64,000 bases of DNA. Source: CAG-217 sp963605415. GTDB taxonomy: Bacteria > Bacillota > Clostridia > Oscillospirales > Acutalibacteraceae. Location: NCBI GenBank assembly GCA_963605415.1, contig CAVCUL010000010.1:1-64000 (forward strand), read 5' to 3'. The notes under the pieces are model-generated. The model had not been told where the DNA came from and did not search any database. It was given only the letters and a program-made list of their open reading frames with translations. A program made the position numbers and the translations under genes. Shown piece after piece: positions 8,639-16,825 of this stretch; position 1 is the stretch's first letter, and each line of letters begins with the position of its first letter.

Positions 8639-9751
8639 ATGGCAAAAGGCGAAAACATTTTTAAACGCAAGGATGGGCGTTGGGAGGCAAGATATCGCAA
8701 GGGGCGGGAGCCGTCCGGTAAGATTAAGTACGGCTACTGCTACGGTCAAACGTACCGTGAGGCAAAAGAAAAGGTGGAAAAAATCAGGGCGGATGTTACA
8801 ACCGGAAATGCGTTGCCTGTGGGTGGTGCAAGGCACCGCTTTTCTTTTTATTGCGATCAGTGGCTGCGGGTAAAGAAAATCAGTGTATGCCCGTCTACAT
8901 ACATTAAGTATGAAACGATCCTGCGAAAGCATATCAAGCCCTGGCTGGGCGCTTATGCTCCTGCTGAAATTACGGAGCCGGTAACGGCGGCATTTACCCG
9001 CTCGCTCCTGGAGGAGGACGCATTGTCTACAAAAACCGTACAGGATATTTTGCATGTGCTTCACAGTGTGCTGCAATACACATCGAAGCAGACTGTAGGC
9101 ACGCTTGCGCAGGTGGAGATCTGCTATCCCAAGGCGGTGAAAAAAGAGGCCCGTGTGCTGACTCAAAGCGAGCAGGCGTGTCTGGCTGCCTATCTTTTGC
9201 AGGATATGGATTTCTGCAAATTCGGCGTTTTGCTGATGCTTTTGACCGGCATACGCATTGGCGAGCTGGCTGCGCTGAAATGGAAAGATATAAACATTGG
9301 CGAGCGAACCATTCGTATTGCGGCTACGCTACAGCGATTGCATGATGAAGACCTGCAGGATGGGCGGCACACCAAAATTATGATCGGTACACCGAAAAGC
9401 ACCATGTCCGTACGCACCATACCAATGACAGATTATACGGCAAGCCTGTGCGAAAAAATGAGCGGGCCTGCGGAGGCATATGTTTTAACAGGCACTGCCG
9501 ATTACATGGAGCCGAGAGCGCTCCAATACCGTATCGGAAAATATACCGAAGCCTGTGGCCTGCAGGGTGTGCACGCCCATACCCTGCGCCACACCTTTGC
9601 AACCCGTGCAGTAGAGGTGGGTTTTGAAATCAAGTCTTTGTCCGAGGTACTGGGTCACGCCAATACGACCATTACGCTGGAGCGCTATGTTCATGCCTCT
9701 TTGGACCAAAAACGCGCCAATATGAACAAGATGGCTTCTGTGGGTTTCTGA
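8639..9751 (+). CDS. Tyrosine recombinase / integrase
   Basis: A 370-residue site-specific recombinase of the phage/Tn916 integrase type. The N-terminal arm-binding domain is seen in IFKRKDGRWEARYRKGREPS, then a SAM-like core-binding domain (about 60-170) and the catalytic domain. Catalytic residues are R206 in TGIRIGELAAL, H314 and R317 in HTLRHTFATR, H340 in LGHANTT and the nucleophile Y350 in ERYVHAS. The full set is present and the length is normal, so it is probably active. GGAGG precedes the start. It marks the right boundary of the accessory island; its base composition is intermediate between the A+T-rich cargo and the host-like flank. Confidence 0.93.
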   Translation: MAKGENIFKRKDGRWEARYRKGREPSGKIKYGYCYGQTYREAKEKVEKIRADVTTGNALPVGGARHRFSFYCDQWLRVKKISVCPSTYIKYETILRKHIKPWLGAYAPAEITEPVTAAFTRSLLEEDALSTKTVQDILHVLHSVLQYTSKQTVGTLAQVEICYPKAVKKEARVLTQSEQACLAAYLLQDMDFCKFGVLLMLLTGIRIGELAALKWKDINIGERTIRIAATLQRLHDEDLQDGRHTKIMIGTPKSTMSVRTIPMTDYTASLCEKMSGPAEAYVLTGTADYMEPRALQYRIGKYTEACGLQGVHAHTLRHTFATRAVEVGFEIKSLSEVLGHANTTITLERYVHASLDQKRANMNKMASVGF

Positions 9752-9782
9752 TGACCTGCAGTCAGGCAGAGCGCCAGTTGAG

Positions 9783-9809
9783 AACGGTCACTGCTTATCG
9801 GTGACCGTT
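9783..9809 (+). terminator. Hairpin downstream of the integrase
   Basis: AACGGTCAC (9783-9791) and GTGACCGTT (9801-9809) form a perfect 9-bp stem with a 9-base loop, 30 bases after the integrase stop. The T tract is short. It may also be part of an attachment site. Confidence 0.5.
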
Positions 9810-9850
9810 TAGTGTACAGAAATCAAAAATCTGCCCGTATGCATAATGCA

Positions 9851-9880
9851 AACCCGCTGATGACAACGCATCAGCGGGTT
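9851..9880. terminator. Bidirectional terminator between integrase and a membrane-protein gene
   Basis: A perfect 12-bp stem (9851-9862 with 9869-9880, core CCCGCTGATG) is flanked by A and T runs and lies between convergent genes. Confidence 0.8.
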
Positions 9881-9908
9881 TTGTGCGTTCAGGACAATTA
9901 TAATCGGG

Positions 9909-10247
9909 TCACATTGATGACAGAACGCCCAAGGCGGCAGTGCCCATGGCCATATAAAATACAGTCATAATCACTACGGCAATGACCCACAAAATAATAT
10001 TGGCCCAGATGTAGTTCTTTTTGTTCTTATTGGTATTGGGGCTGCACAGCCACACAATCCAGCAGATCAAATTTACCACCGGAATGGCGGAGAGAATGAA
10101 CATACCCACATACTGGCCAATGCTCATCACCTGAGTGGTGGGGTCATAGGCCGGAGGCGCCGGTTGATAGGGCGCTTGATAGGGTTGGGTGTACGGTTGC
10201 TGATAATTGCCCTGGGGATTGGGATTTTGTTGATTGTACTGGTCCAT
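9909..10247 (-). CDS. Small proline/glutamine-rich membrane protein
   Basis: A 112-residue protein of unknown function. Residues 1-37 are Q/P/Y/N-rich and repetitive (YTQPYQAPYQPAPPAYDP), followed by two predicted membrane segments (IGQYVGMFILSAIPVVNLI and WANIILWVIAVVIMTVFYM) joined by a short basic/polar loop NTNKNKKN. This Pro-rich plus two-helix design is common among small Clostridia membrane proteins. AGGAAGG precedes the ATG. It is transcribed alone from its own promoter overlapping the end of the upstream exporter gene. Confidence 0.7.
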   Translation of the reverse strand: MDQYNQQNPNPQGNYQQPYTQPYQAPYQPAPPAYDPTTQVMSIGQYVGMFILSAIPVVNLICWIVWLCSPNTNKNKKNYIWANIILWVIAVVIMTVFYMAMGTAALGVLSSM

Positions 10248-10276
10248 TTGATCCTTCCTCTTTTCTTAAAAAATGC

Positions 10277-10323
10277 GCAGAATTCTGCACCTATAGCATA
10301 CCATACTTGGCAGGGGCTGTCAA
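10277..10323 (-). promoter_or_regulatory. Promoter with palindrome for the small membrane protein
   Basis: On the minus strand TTGACA (plus 10318-10323) and TATGCT (plus 10295-10300) are 17 bp apart. A 12-bp palindrome GCAGAATTCTGC (10277-10288) covers the expected transcription start and may be an operator. The -35 box overlaps the stop codon of the next gene upstream. Confidence 0.65.
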
Positions 10324-11237
10324 TTCTTGCCCTTGCCGGGCAGATTTACGGCGCAGATCCCGCCGGTGACCAGCGCGCCGGACAGCAGATAGCGCCAGGA
10401 GAACGGCTCGCCCAGCAGCAGGCAGGAGAGCACCACACCCAGCACCGGGATAAAGGCGTTGTAAATGGCGATCTGCCCCACCGGGTGGTAGCGCAGCAGT
10501 TGGTTGTAAAAGGAAAAGCCCACGGCAGACACCGCCACCAGCGCCGCCAGGATCAGCAGCCCCTTCGGGTGTATACCGGCCGGGTGGGCGCCCATCAGCA
10601 GCCCGGCAGGGATCAGCAGTGCGCCGCCCAGGGCCAGGGAGTGGCCGGTAGCCACCAGCGGGTCCATTTTGCGGGTGACCACCCGGGTCAGCAGTCCGCC
10701 TGCCATGGCGCACACGCTGCTGCACAGCAGCATACCGTCGCCGGAGAGGGTGAACTGCCCGGCGGTGCTGCCCAGGTTGATGAGCACAATGCCGGAGAAC
10801 CCCAGTAGGCAGCCGAAAATCGACCGCAGGGTGAGCCGCTCTCGGAACACCACCGCGGCGGCGATAATCAGCAGGAAAGTGCCCAGGCTGTCTAAGATAG
10901 ACGCCCGGCCGCCGGGGGAGTTGGACACGCCCAGGTAGAAGAAAAAGTAGTGCAGCGCCGTGTTGACCAGGCCAAAGAGCGCCAGCTGCCACCGGGTCTT
11001 GCCCCGGGGCACTGCAAAGGAGCGGCCGCACAGCTTGGCTACCGCCAGCACCACCAGTCCGGCCAGCAAGAACCGCGCCCCGGCGAACAGCGCCTTGCCG
11101 CCGGTGTCTGTACCCGCAATGCCAAAGTCCGCCAGCCCCAGCTTGATGAGGGGAAAGGCGCAGGCCCAGCTCAGCGCTGCGCTGCCGGCAAACAGGGGCA
11201 CCCATTTTCGATTTTCAAACACAGAGGCTCGGCCCAT
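10320..11237 (-). CDS. EamA/DMT-family exporter
   Basis: A 305-residue inner-membrane protein with about ten hydrophobic segments and the internal duplication typical of the drug/metabolite transporter superfamily. AALSWACAFPLIKLGLADFG starts the first EamA half, and SAVGFSFYNQLLRYHPVGQI and YLLSGALVTGGI lie in the second half. It likely exports small metabolites or amino acids, but the substrate is not predictable. ATG at 11237 is chosen because GGAG lies upstream and the membrane domain starts soon after. It is monocistronic with its own promoter. Confidence 0.85.
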   Translation of the reverse strand: MGRASVFENRKWVPLFAGSAALSWACAFPLIKLGLADFGIAGTDTGGKALFAGARFLLAGLVVLAVAKLCGRSFAVPRGKTRWQLALFGLVNTALHYFFFYLGVSNSPGGRASILDSLGTFLLIIAAAVVFRERLTLRSIFGCLLGFSGIVLINLGSTAGQFTLSGDGMLLCSSVCAMAGGLLTRVVTRKMDPLVATGHSLALGGALLIPAGLLMGAHPAGIHPKGLLILAALVAVSAVGFSFYNQLLRYHPVGQIAIYNAFIPVLGVVLSCLLLGEPFSWRYLLSGALVTGGICAVNLPGKGKN

Positions 11238-11292
11238 TTTGTTCTCCGTTCTCGGCACACCGCCGCAGATCAGTCTTTGTTTTTGCCGGATT

Positions 11293-11321
11293 ATTGTATA
11301 ATAGCCGCCGCCAAAAGTCAA
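11293..11321 (-). promoter_or_regulatory. Promoter of the DMT exporter gene
   Basis: On the minus strand TTGACT (plus 11316-11321) and TACAAT (plus 11293-11298) have a 17-bp spacer. Confidence 0.7.
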
Positions 11322-11350
11322 CAAATGCGCAGAGCTGCCTGCCGGTGGCG

Positions 11351-11587
11351 TCAGTTATACTTCCGCTCAAACAATTCCTCATAAGTGGTGCCTAAAATCT
11401 GCCGAATGTGGCGGATCTCGTCCGGGTAAATATGCCGCTGCCCCACCTCGATCTTGGCCACGGCGCTGCGGGTAATGTCGCACCCGGCCAGCTGTAATTT
11501 GGCGGAGAGCAGCTCCTGGGTCATGCCCTTTTCTTCCCGAATATGGCGGATATTCCGCCCCATCTGCTTTTCAAATTCAATATTCAT
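11351..11587 (-). CDS. XRE-family transcriptional regulator
   Basis: A 78-residue helix-turn-helix protein (NIRHIREEKGMTQELLSAKL, then ITRSAVAKIEVGQRHIY) consisting of one DNA-binding domain. ATG at 11587 is preferred to the longer frame because AGAGG sits seven bases before it. It is divergently arranged with a secreted-protein gene. The interval carries a perfect 22-bp palindrome and a matching half-site close to its own start, so it probably represses the divergent gene and itself. The signal it senses is unknown. Confidence 0.82.
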   Translation of the reverse strand: MNIEFEKQMGRNIRHIREEKGMTQELLSAKLQLAGCDITRSAVAKIEVGQRHIYPDEIRHIRQILGTTYEELFERKYN

Positions 11588-11598
11588 TGTCAACCTCT

Positions 11599-11677
11599 TG
11601 CACCTATTTAAGAACAATTTGTGTTGACTTTATTGTATCTTTGTGCTATTCTAAGATTGCACCTATATAGGTGCAAT
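11599..11677 (+). promoter_or_regulatory. Divergent control region: promoter plus XRE operator
   Basis: TTGACT (11624-11629), 17 bp, TATTCT (11647-11652) drives the secreted-protein gene. A perfect 22-bp palindrome with half-site TTGCACCTA occupies 11656-11677, over the expected start of transcription. A half-site TTGCACCTA recurs at 11598-11606 next to the regulator's start codon. This layout is typical of a small repressor controlling both directions. Confidence 0.75.
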
Positions 11678-11718
11678 TATGCGGAACCGGCAAGAACAAC
11701 AGAAAGAAGGAAATGCAA

Positions 11719-12873
11719 ATGAAAAGAAAAATCAGTATTCTTTTGGCGCTGATGATGGCTGTCTGTATGGTGGGCGCCGTACAGATCACCGCTTACGCCG
11801 CCACTGCGGCCAAGAGCGTGTCGCTGTCTACCACCACTTATACCTACGACGGCAAGGTGAAGAAGCCCAAGGTGACCGCCAAGGACAAGAAAGGCAAAAA
11901 GATCGCCGCCAAGTATTACACGGTCAAGTACCCCTCCGGTAGAAAAAAAGTGGGTACTTATACGGTCAAGGTCACATTTAAGGGCAAGTACAAGGGCACC
12001 AAGAGCGCCAGCTTTAAGATCGTGCCCCGGGGGACTTCCGTTTCTTCCGTGGCCGCCGGTAAAAAGTCCTTTACCGTCAAGTGGAAAAAGCAGGCCACCC
12101 AAACCACCGGCTACCAGGTGCAGTATGCGGAGAACAGCAGCTTCAAATCCGCTGCCAGCAAGACCGTCAGCAAGAATTCTACCACCTCGCTAAAGGTAAA
12201 CGGCAAACCCATAAAAAAATACTATGTGCGGGTGCGCACCTATAAGAAAGTGGGCAAGACCAACTATTACAGCAGCTGGTCAAAGGCTTCCTCCGTCACC
12301 ACCAAAACCGGGCTGAGCCTGAACGCCTATAAAATCACCCTGTTTAACGGTGAGGGTTACACCTTAAAGTGCACCGGCACGGACAAAAAGATCACCTGGC
12401 AGACCAGCGATCCGACCGTGGCGGTGGTGAACCGCTCCGGCAAGATCAGCGCCATCGGCTCCGGCCAGTGCACCATTACGGCCAAAACCGCAGACGACCG
12501 GATCAGCTGCAAGGTAACCGTGCCGGAGTATTACCCGGAGAATTACAATGTGCCGGACTTTGGCGCATACTTTAATGTGCCGCTGATTGACTATTACAAT
12601 AACAAAGACACGGACATTGTGGACTGCGTTTATTCCTATGACGCTGTGGTACGCCAAAATGCCGACTGGCTGAATGATTATTACGATATATTGCAGGATT
12701 ACGGATATGAATTTTATATGGAACAAGATAAACGGGATGAAGAGGGGATGTATTATTACTCGTTTATAAATGATAATACAAATGACCTGGTCGTGATTTC
12801 GCTAGAATTTCCAAATTCTTATAACACACCCTCCTACATTGCAGTGCTATATACCAACACCACCGGATATTGA
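11719..12873 (+). CDS. Secreted protein with Fn3-like and Ig-like (BIG2) domains
   Basis: A 384-residue exported protein. A signal peptide (MKRKISILLALMMAVCMVGA, cleavage near AYAATA) is followed by a lysine-rich beta domain (about 30-105, TYTYDGKVKKPKVTAKDKKG), a fibronectin-III-like domain (about 108-205) and a BIG2-like domain (about 207-270, LFNGEGYTLKCTG...AVVNRSGKISAIGSGQCTITA). The acidic, tyrosine-rich C-terminus (about 275-384) is unique. Such domains are found in clostridial surface adhesins and wall-bound enzymes. ATG at 11719 is preferred because AGAAGG is eight bases upstream. The start of its mRNA lies on the XRE operator, so expression is probably repressible. Confidence 0.75.
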   Translation: MKRKISILLALMMAVCMVGAVQITAYAATAAKSVSLSTTTYTYDGKVKKPKVTAKDKKGKKIAAKYYTVKYPSGRKKVGTYTVKVTFKGKYKGTKSASFKIVPRGTSVSSVAAGKKSFTVKWKKQATQTTGYQVQYAENSSFKSAASKTVSKNSTTSLKVNGKPIKKYYVRVRTYKKVGKTNYYSSWSKASSVTTKTGLSLNAYKITLFNGEGYTLKCTGTDKKITWQTSDPTVAVVNRSGKISAIGSGQCTITAKTADDRISCKVTVPEYYPENYNVPDFGAYFNVPLIDYYNNKDTDIVDCVYSYDAVVRQNADWLNDYYDILQDYGYEFYMEQDKRDEEGMYYYSFINDNTNDLVVISLEFPNSYNTPSYIAVLYTNTTGY

Positions 12874-12886
12874 TACCGGCTCTTGC

Positions 12887-12924
12887 GCCCCTTTGCACAC
12901 AGTTGTGCAAGGGGGCTTTTCCTT
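12887..12924 (+). terminator. Intrinsic terminator of the secreted-protein gene
   Basis: A 13-bp stem (12887-12899 with 12904-12916, one G-T pair) with a CAGT loop is followed by TTTTCCTTTTT. Confidence 0.85.
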
Positions 12925-12946
12925 TTTGTGCAGCGGGCGCTTTTTA

Positions 12947-12981
12947 TTGCATTTTCAGCCGGGGTATGGTAGAGTTATAAT
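12947..12981 (+). promoter_or_regulatory. Probable promoter of the rhamnose operon
   Basis: TTGCAT (12947-12952) with TAGAGT 17 bp downstream, immediately followed by TATAAT (12976-12981). The region is about 45-80 bases before rfbA. Which -10 is used is unclear. Confidence 0.45.
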
Positions 12982-13027
12982 AGGTATATAAAATAGACAG
13001 ACGGCGCGGGCCGGGAAGGGGAATGGC

Positions 13028-13915
13028 ATGAAAGGTATAATTTTGGCAGGGGGCAGCGGCACCCGGTTGTATCCGCTGACCCAGATCACCTCCAAGCAGC
13101 TGCTGCCGGTGTATGACAAGCCCATGATCTATTATCCGCTGACCACGCTGATGCTGGCGGGGGTGCGGGATATTCTCATTATCAGCACGCCCCGGGATCT
13201 GCCCCGCTTTCAGTCCCTCTTAGGGGACGGCGCCCGGTTCGGGCTGCGGCTCAGCTACAAGGAGCAGCCCTCCCCGGACGGGCTGGCCCAGGCCTTTATC
13301 CTGGGTGCGGACTTTATCGGCGACGACTGCTGCTGTATGGTGCTGGGGGACAATATCTTCTATGGCGCCGGGCTGCGGCGGCTGCTGCAAAGCGCGGTGG
13401 AGAACGCAGAGCAAAATCACCGGGCCACCGTGTTCGGCTATCATGTGGAGGACCCGGGGCGCTTTGGTATTGTGGAGTTCGACCGGGAGAACCGGGTGGT
13501 GTCGCTGGAGGAAAAACCGGCGGTGCCCAAGAGCAATTACGCGGTCACCGGGCTGTATTTCTATGACAATCGGTGCGTGGAGTACGCAGGGGGACTGACC
13601 CCCTCCGCCCGGGGCGAGCTGGAGATCACCGATCTGAACCGGCTGTACTTGCAGGCGGGGGATTTAGATGTAAAGCTGCTGGGGCGGGGCTACGCCTGGC
13701 TGGATACCGGCACCACGGACAGCCTGTTGGAGGCCGGCAACTTTGTGCGCACCATTCAGCACCAACAGGGGTTGGAGATCTCCTCCCCGGAGGAAGTGGC
13801 CTACATTAACGGCTGGATCACCGCCGATGATCTGGCGGCAGCGGCCAAGACCTACGGCAAATCCGCATACGGCGCCTACTTGCAGGCGGTGGTGCGGGGC
13901 GAAATGCAATACTGA
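13028..13915 (+). CDS. rfbA: Glucose-1-phosphate thymidylyltransferase
   Basis: A 295-residue enzyme making dTDP-glucose from dTTP and glucose-1-phosphate, the first step of dTDP-L-rhamnose synthesis in the cytoplasm. The nucleotidyltransferase signature GGSGTRLYPLT is at the N-terminus; QLLPVYDKPMIYYPL, VLGDNIFYG and VSLEEKPAVPKSNYAVTGLY are conserved substrate- and metal-binding blocks. Length is normal. It is the first of five tightly spaced genes; rfbB begins nine bases later. The product supplies rhamnose for cell-wall polysaccharide. Confidence 0.96.
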   Translation: MKGIILAGGSGTRLYPLTQITSKQLLPVYDKPMIYYPLTTLMLAGVRDILIISTPRDLPRFQSLLGDGARFGLRLSYKEQPSPDGLAQAFILGADFIGDDCCCMVLGDNIFYGAGLRRLLQSAVENAEQNHRATVFGYHVEDPGRFGIVEFDRENRVVSLEEKPAVPKSNYAVTGLYFYDNRCVEYAGGLTPSARGELEITDLNRLYLQAGDLDVKLLGRGYAWLDTGTTDSLLEAGNFVRTIQHQQGLEISSPEEVAYINGWITADDLAAAAKTYGKSAYGAYLQAVVRGEMQY

Positions 13916-13924
13916 GGTGCGAGG

Positions 13925-14953
13925 ATGACTGTACTTGTGACCGGCGGCGCCGGATTTATCGGCGCCAACTTTATATTCTACCAACTGGCCCACCACCCGG
14001 AGGATCGGGTGGTCTGCCTGGACAAGCTGACTTATGCAGGCAATTTGGAGACCCTGGCGGATGTGATGGAGAACCCCAACTTCCGCTTTGTGCAGGGGGA
14101 TATTGCCGATGAGCAGGCGGTGGAGCGCCTGTTTTTGCAGGAGAAGCCGGACTATGTGGTGAACTTTGCGGCAGAGAGCCATGTGGACCGCTCCATTACC
14201 CAGCCGGACCTGTTCTTAAAGACCAATGTGCTGGGCACCGGGGTGCTGCTGGACGCTTGCCGCCGCCACGGGATCACCCGGTATCACCAGGTGTCTACCG
14301 ACGAGGTGTACGGCGACCTGCCCCTGGATCGGCCGGATCTGTTCTTTACGGAAGAAACGCCCATCCACACCTCCAGCCCCTATTCTGCCTCCAAGGCGGG
14401 GGCGGATCTGCTGGTGCTGGCCTACGCCCGCACCTACGGTTTGCCGGTCACGGTGAGCCGGTGCTCCAACAACTACGGCCCCTATCACTTCCCGGAGAAG
14501 CTGATCCCCTTGATGATCACCCGGGCGCTGGCGGACCAAAGCCTGCCGGTGTACGGCACCGGCGAGAATGTGCGGGACTGGCTGTATGTGGAGGACCACT
14601 GCGCCGCCATTGACCTGATCCTGCGCCGGGGCACGGCGGGAGAAGTGTATAACATCGGCGGGCACAACGAGCGCACCAATTTGCAGGTGGTGCAGGCGGT
14701 GCTGGCCGCTTTGGACAAGCCGGAAAGTCTGATCACTTTCGTCACCGATCGGCCGGGCCACGATCGGCGCTATGCCATTGATCCTACCAAGATCCACCGG
14801 GAGCTGGGCTGGCAGCCGGAGACGGATTTTGACACCGGCCTGCGCCGCACGGTGGAGTGGTATTTGACCCACCGGGACTGGTGGAGCCACATTCTCAGCG
14901 GCGAATATCAAACTTATTTTCAGACCATGTACAGAGAGCGGTTAGGCGAATAA
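13925..14953 (+). CDS. rfbB: dTDP-glucose 4,6-dehydratase
   Basis: A 342-residue extended short-chain dehydrogenase. The NAD-binding TGGAGFIGANF is at the N-terminus, STDEVYGDL carries the Asp-Glu pair used in dehydration, and YSASKAGAD gives the YxxxK catalytic pair. It converts dTDP-glucose to dTDP-4-keto-6-deoxyglucose. It is the second gene of the rhamnose operon; its stop codon is directly followed by the ATG of rfbD with no gap. Confidence 0.96.
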   Translation: MTVLVTGGAGFIGANFIFYQLAHHPEDRVVCLDKLTYAGNLETLADVMENPNFRFVQGDIADEQAVERLFLQEKPDYVVNFAAESHVDRSITQPDLFLKTNVLGTGVLLDACRRHGITRYHQVSTDEVYGDLPLDRPDLFFTEETPIHTSSPYSASKAGADLLVLAYARTYGLPVTVSRCSNNYGPYHFPEKLIPLMITRALADQSLPVYGTGENVRDWLYVEDHCAAIDLILRRGTAGEVYNIGGHNERTNLQVVQAVLAALDKPESLITFVTDRPGHDRRYAIDPTKIHRELGWQPETDFDTGLRRTVEWYLTHRDWWSHILSGEYQTYFQTMYRERLGE

Positions 14954-15808
14954 ATGCGAATTTTAGTAACAGGGGGCAGCGGCCAGCTGGGCACGGATGT
15001 GGCGCAGGCAGCCACGGCCAAGGGCTGGCAGGTATGGGCCCCCGACCATACGGAACTGAATATTACCCGCCCGGCACGGGTAGAGGCTGCCATTGGCGAC
15101 TATCGCCCGGACTGGGTGGTGCACTGCGCTGCCTACACGGCGGTGGACCGGGCAGAGACGGAGGAAGAACTTTGTATGGCCGTCAATGCAGGGGGCACGG
15201 ACTATGTGGCCCACGCCTGCGCGGCAGCGGGCTGCGGGCTGCTGTACCCGTCTACGGATTATGTGTTTGACGGCAGCGGCACGGCGCCCCACCCGGTGAC
15301 GGAGACCCCGGCGCCCCTGAATGTGTACGGCCGCAGCAAGCTGCTGGGCGAGCAGGCGGCACAGGCGGTGCCCCGCCACGCCATCTTGCGGATCAGCTGG
15401 GTGTTTGGCCTCTGCGGCAACAATTTTGTAAAGACCATGCTACGCCTGGCAGAGAGCCGCAACCGCCTGTCGGTGGTGGACGATCAGATCGGCTGTCCCA
15501 CTTATACGGCGGACTTGGCACAGCTGATCTGCCAAATGGTAGAGCAGAACGCACAGGGTGTATTCCACGCCACCGGCAGCGGCCAACCGGTGAGTTGGTA
15601 CGACTTTGCCCGGCGGATTTTTGATCTTACCGGCAAAGAAATCGAATTGGAGCCGATCCCCACCGCGGCGTACCCCACGGCGGCCCGGCGGCCGCTGAAC
15701 AGTCGGCTGGATTGCAGCGCCTTGGCGGCAGCGGGCCTGACCCCCTTGCCGGCGTGGCAAGACGCGCTGGGGCGGTATTTACAGGCATTGGAGGAAGAAA
15801 AGGCATGA
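14954..15808 (+). CDS. rfbD: dTDP-4-dehydrorhamnose reductase
   Basis: A 284-residue Rossmann-fold NAD(P)H reductase performing the last step to dTDP-L-rhamnose. TGGSGQLGTDV is the dinucleotide loop, STDYVFDGSG and VYGRSKLLGE (YxxxK) the active-site region, and LRISWVFG and DQIGCPTYTADLA are typical of RmlD. Gene order A-B-D-C differs from the enterobacterial order but all four enzymes are present. It overlaps rfbC by four bases (ATGA). Confidence 0.95.
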   Translation: MRILVTGGSGQLGTDVAQAATAKGWQVWAPDHTELNITRPARVEAAIGDYRPDWVVHCAAYTAVDRAETEEELCMAVNAGGTDYVAHACAAAGCGLLYPSTDYVFDGSGTAPHPVTETPAPLNVYGRSKLLGEQAAQAVPRHAILRISWVFGLCGNNFVKTMLRLAESRNRLSVVDDQIGCPTYTADLAQLICQMVEQNAQGVFHATGSGQPVSWYDFARRIFDLTGKEIELEPIPTAAYPTAARRPLNSRLDCSALAAAGLTPLPAWQDALGRYLQALEEEKA

Positions 15809-16350
15809 TCCAAATGCAGGCACAGCAAAATGTGGGCGGCATTGCCGGGCTGGCAGTGCTCACCCCTACGGTGCACGGCGACGACCGTGGCTATTTTATG
15901 GAGACCTACAATCAGCGGGATATGGAGGCTCTGGGCTTTCATTATGATTTTGTGCAGGACAACCAGTCCGGCAGCACCTACGGCGTGCTGCGGGGGCTGC
16001 ACCGCCAGCTGCGCTACCCCCAGACCAAGCTGGTGCGGGTGGTCAGCGGCACGGTGTTTGATGTGGCGGTGGACCTGCGCCCGGGCAGCGATACCTATTT
16101 GCAGTGGCACGGCGAGGTGCTCTCTGCGGAGAACAAAAAGCAGTTTTTGATCCCCGCCGGGTTTGCCCACGGCTTTTTGGTGCTGTCCCAGCGGGCGGAA
16201 TTTTGCTACAAGGTGACGGACTTTTTCCACCCGGACGATGAGGGCGGCATTCCCTGGGACGATCCCAAGATCGGCGTGGAGTGGCCCATTCCACCGGGTA
16301 TGACCTTGCAGCTCAGCGAAAAAGACAAGCATTGGGAGTATTTGAAGTAA
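15805..16350 (+). CDS. rfbC: dTDP-4-dehydrorhamnose 3,5-epimerase
   Basis: A 181-residue cupin-fold epimerase. Conserved elements are VHGDDRGYFMETYN, VLRGLHRQ (catalytic His), DVAVDLRPGSDTY, FAHGFLVLS and EFCYKVTDFFHPDDEGG. It epimerises C3 and C5 of dTDP-4-keto-6-deoxyglucose. The start at 15805 overlaps the rfbD stop, indicating translational coupling; a longer in-frame extension from 15712 lies wholly within rfbD and is rejected. It is followed by a GNAT gene overlapping its stop. Confidence 0.95.
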   Translation: MIQMQAQQNVGGIAGLAVLTPTVHGDDRGYFMETYNQRDMEALGFHYDFVQDNQSGSTYGVLRGLHRQLRYPQTKLVRVVSGTVFDVAVDLRPGSDTYLQWHGEVLSAENKKQFLIPAGFAHGFLVLSQRAEFCYKVTDFFHPDDEGGIPWDDPKIGVEWPIPPGMTLQLSEKDKHWEYLK

Positions 16351-16775
16351 TGGAATTTACCCACGCATTTTATGACGCTCTGCCCCCGGAGGCCGCGGCC
16401 ATTCGCCAGGCGGTTTTTGTGGAGGAGCAGGGCTTTCAGGAGGAATTTGACGCCATTGACCGCCACGCGCTGCACCTGCTGCTGTTTGCAGACGGCCGGC
16501 CGGTGGGCACCCTGCGTGCCTTTACGGAGGACGGCGGCACCCGCTGGCATATCGGCCGGGTGGCGGTGATCCAGTCTGCCCGCCAGTTGCACCTGGGGCG
16601 GCGAATGATGGATTTGGCAGAGGCGGAACTGCGCCGCCGGGGGGCTGCGGGCATTGAGGTGTCTGCCCAGTGCCGGGTGCAGCCTTTTTATGAGAAGTGC
16701 GGCTTTGCCCCGGTGGGGGAGGTCTATTTGGACGAGTTTTGCCCCCACATTCGTATGGTCAAAGCATTGCAATAA
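16350..16775 (+). CDS. GNAT acetyltransferase, ElaA-like
   Basis: A 141-residue acetyltransferase. RVAVIQSARQLHLGRRMMD is the acetyl-CoA-binding motif A, IEVSAQCRVQPFYEKCGF and the C-terminal EFCPHIRMVK match the ElaA-like subgroup. Substrate unknown. Its ATG overlaps the rfbC stop (TAATG) and a terminator follows, so it is the last gene of the rhamnose operon, possibly by chance of co-transcription rather than shared function. Confidence 0.82.
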   Translation: MEFTHAFYDALPPEAAAIRQAVFVEEQGFQEEFDAIDRHALHLLLFADGRPVGTLRAFTEDGGTRWHIGRVAVIQSARQLHLGRRMMDLAEAELRRRGAAGIEVSAQCRVQPFYEKCGFAPVGEVYLDEFCPHIRMVKALQ

Positions 16776-16783
16776 AAAACAGC

Positions 16784-16813
16784 GCCGTCGGGCAATCACC
16801 GGCGGCTTTTTTT
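16784..16813 (+). terminator. Terminator of the rhamnose operon
   Basis: GCCGTCGG (16784-16791) pairs with CCGGCGGC (16799-16806, one T-G pair), followed by seven T. Confidence 0.9.
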
Positions 16814-16825
16814 GAGGTGAACGGT

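Noticed and set aside
8564..9166. 200-codon open frame on the minus strand opposite the integrase
   Set aside because: It lies inside an intact integrase gene with all catalytic residues, has no ribosome binding site and a composition of antisense type.
10164..10808. Long plus-strand frames opposite the DMT exporter
   Set aside because: Arg/Gln/Ala-rich translation typical of the reverse strand of a G+C-rich membrane-protein gene; no family signal.
15502..16332. 276-codon minus-strand frame opposite rfbD and rfbC
   Set aside because: Both plus-strand genes are unambiguous and translationally coupled; the antisense frame has no recognisable motif.
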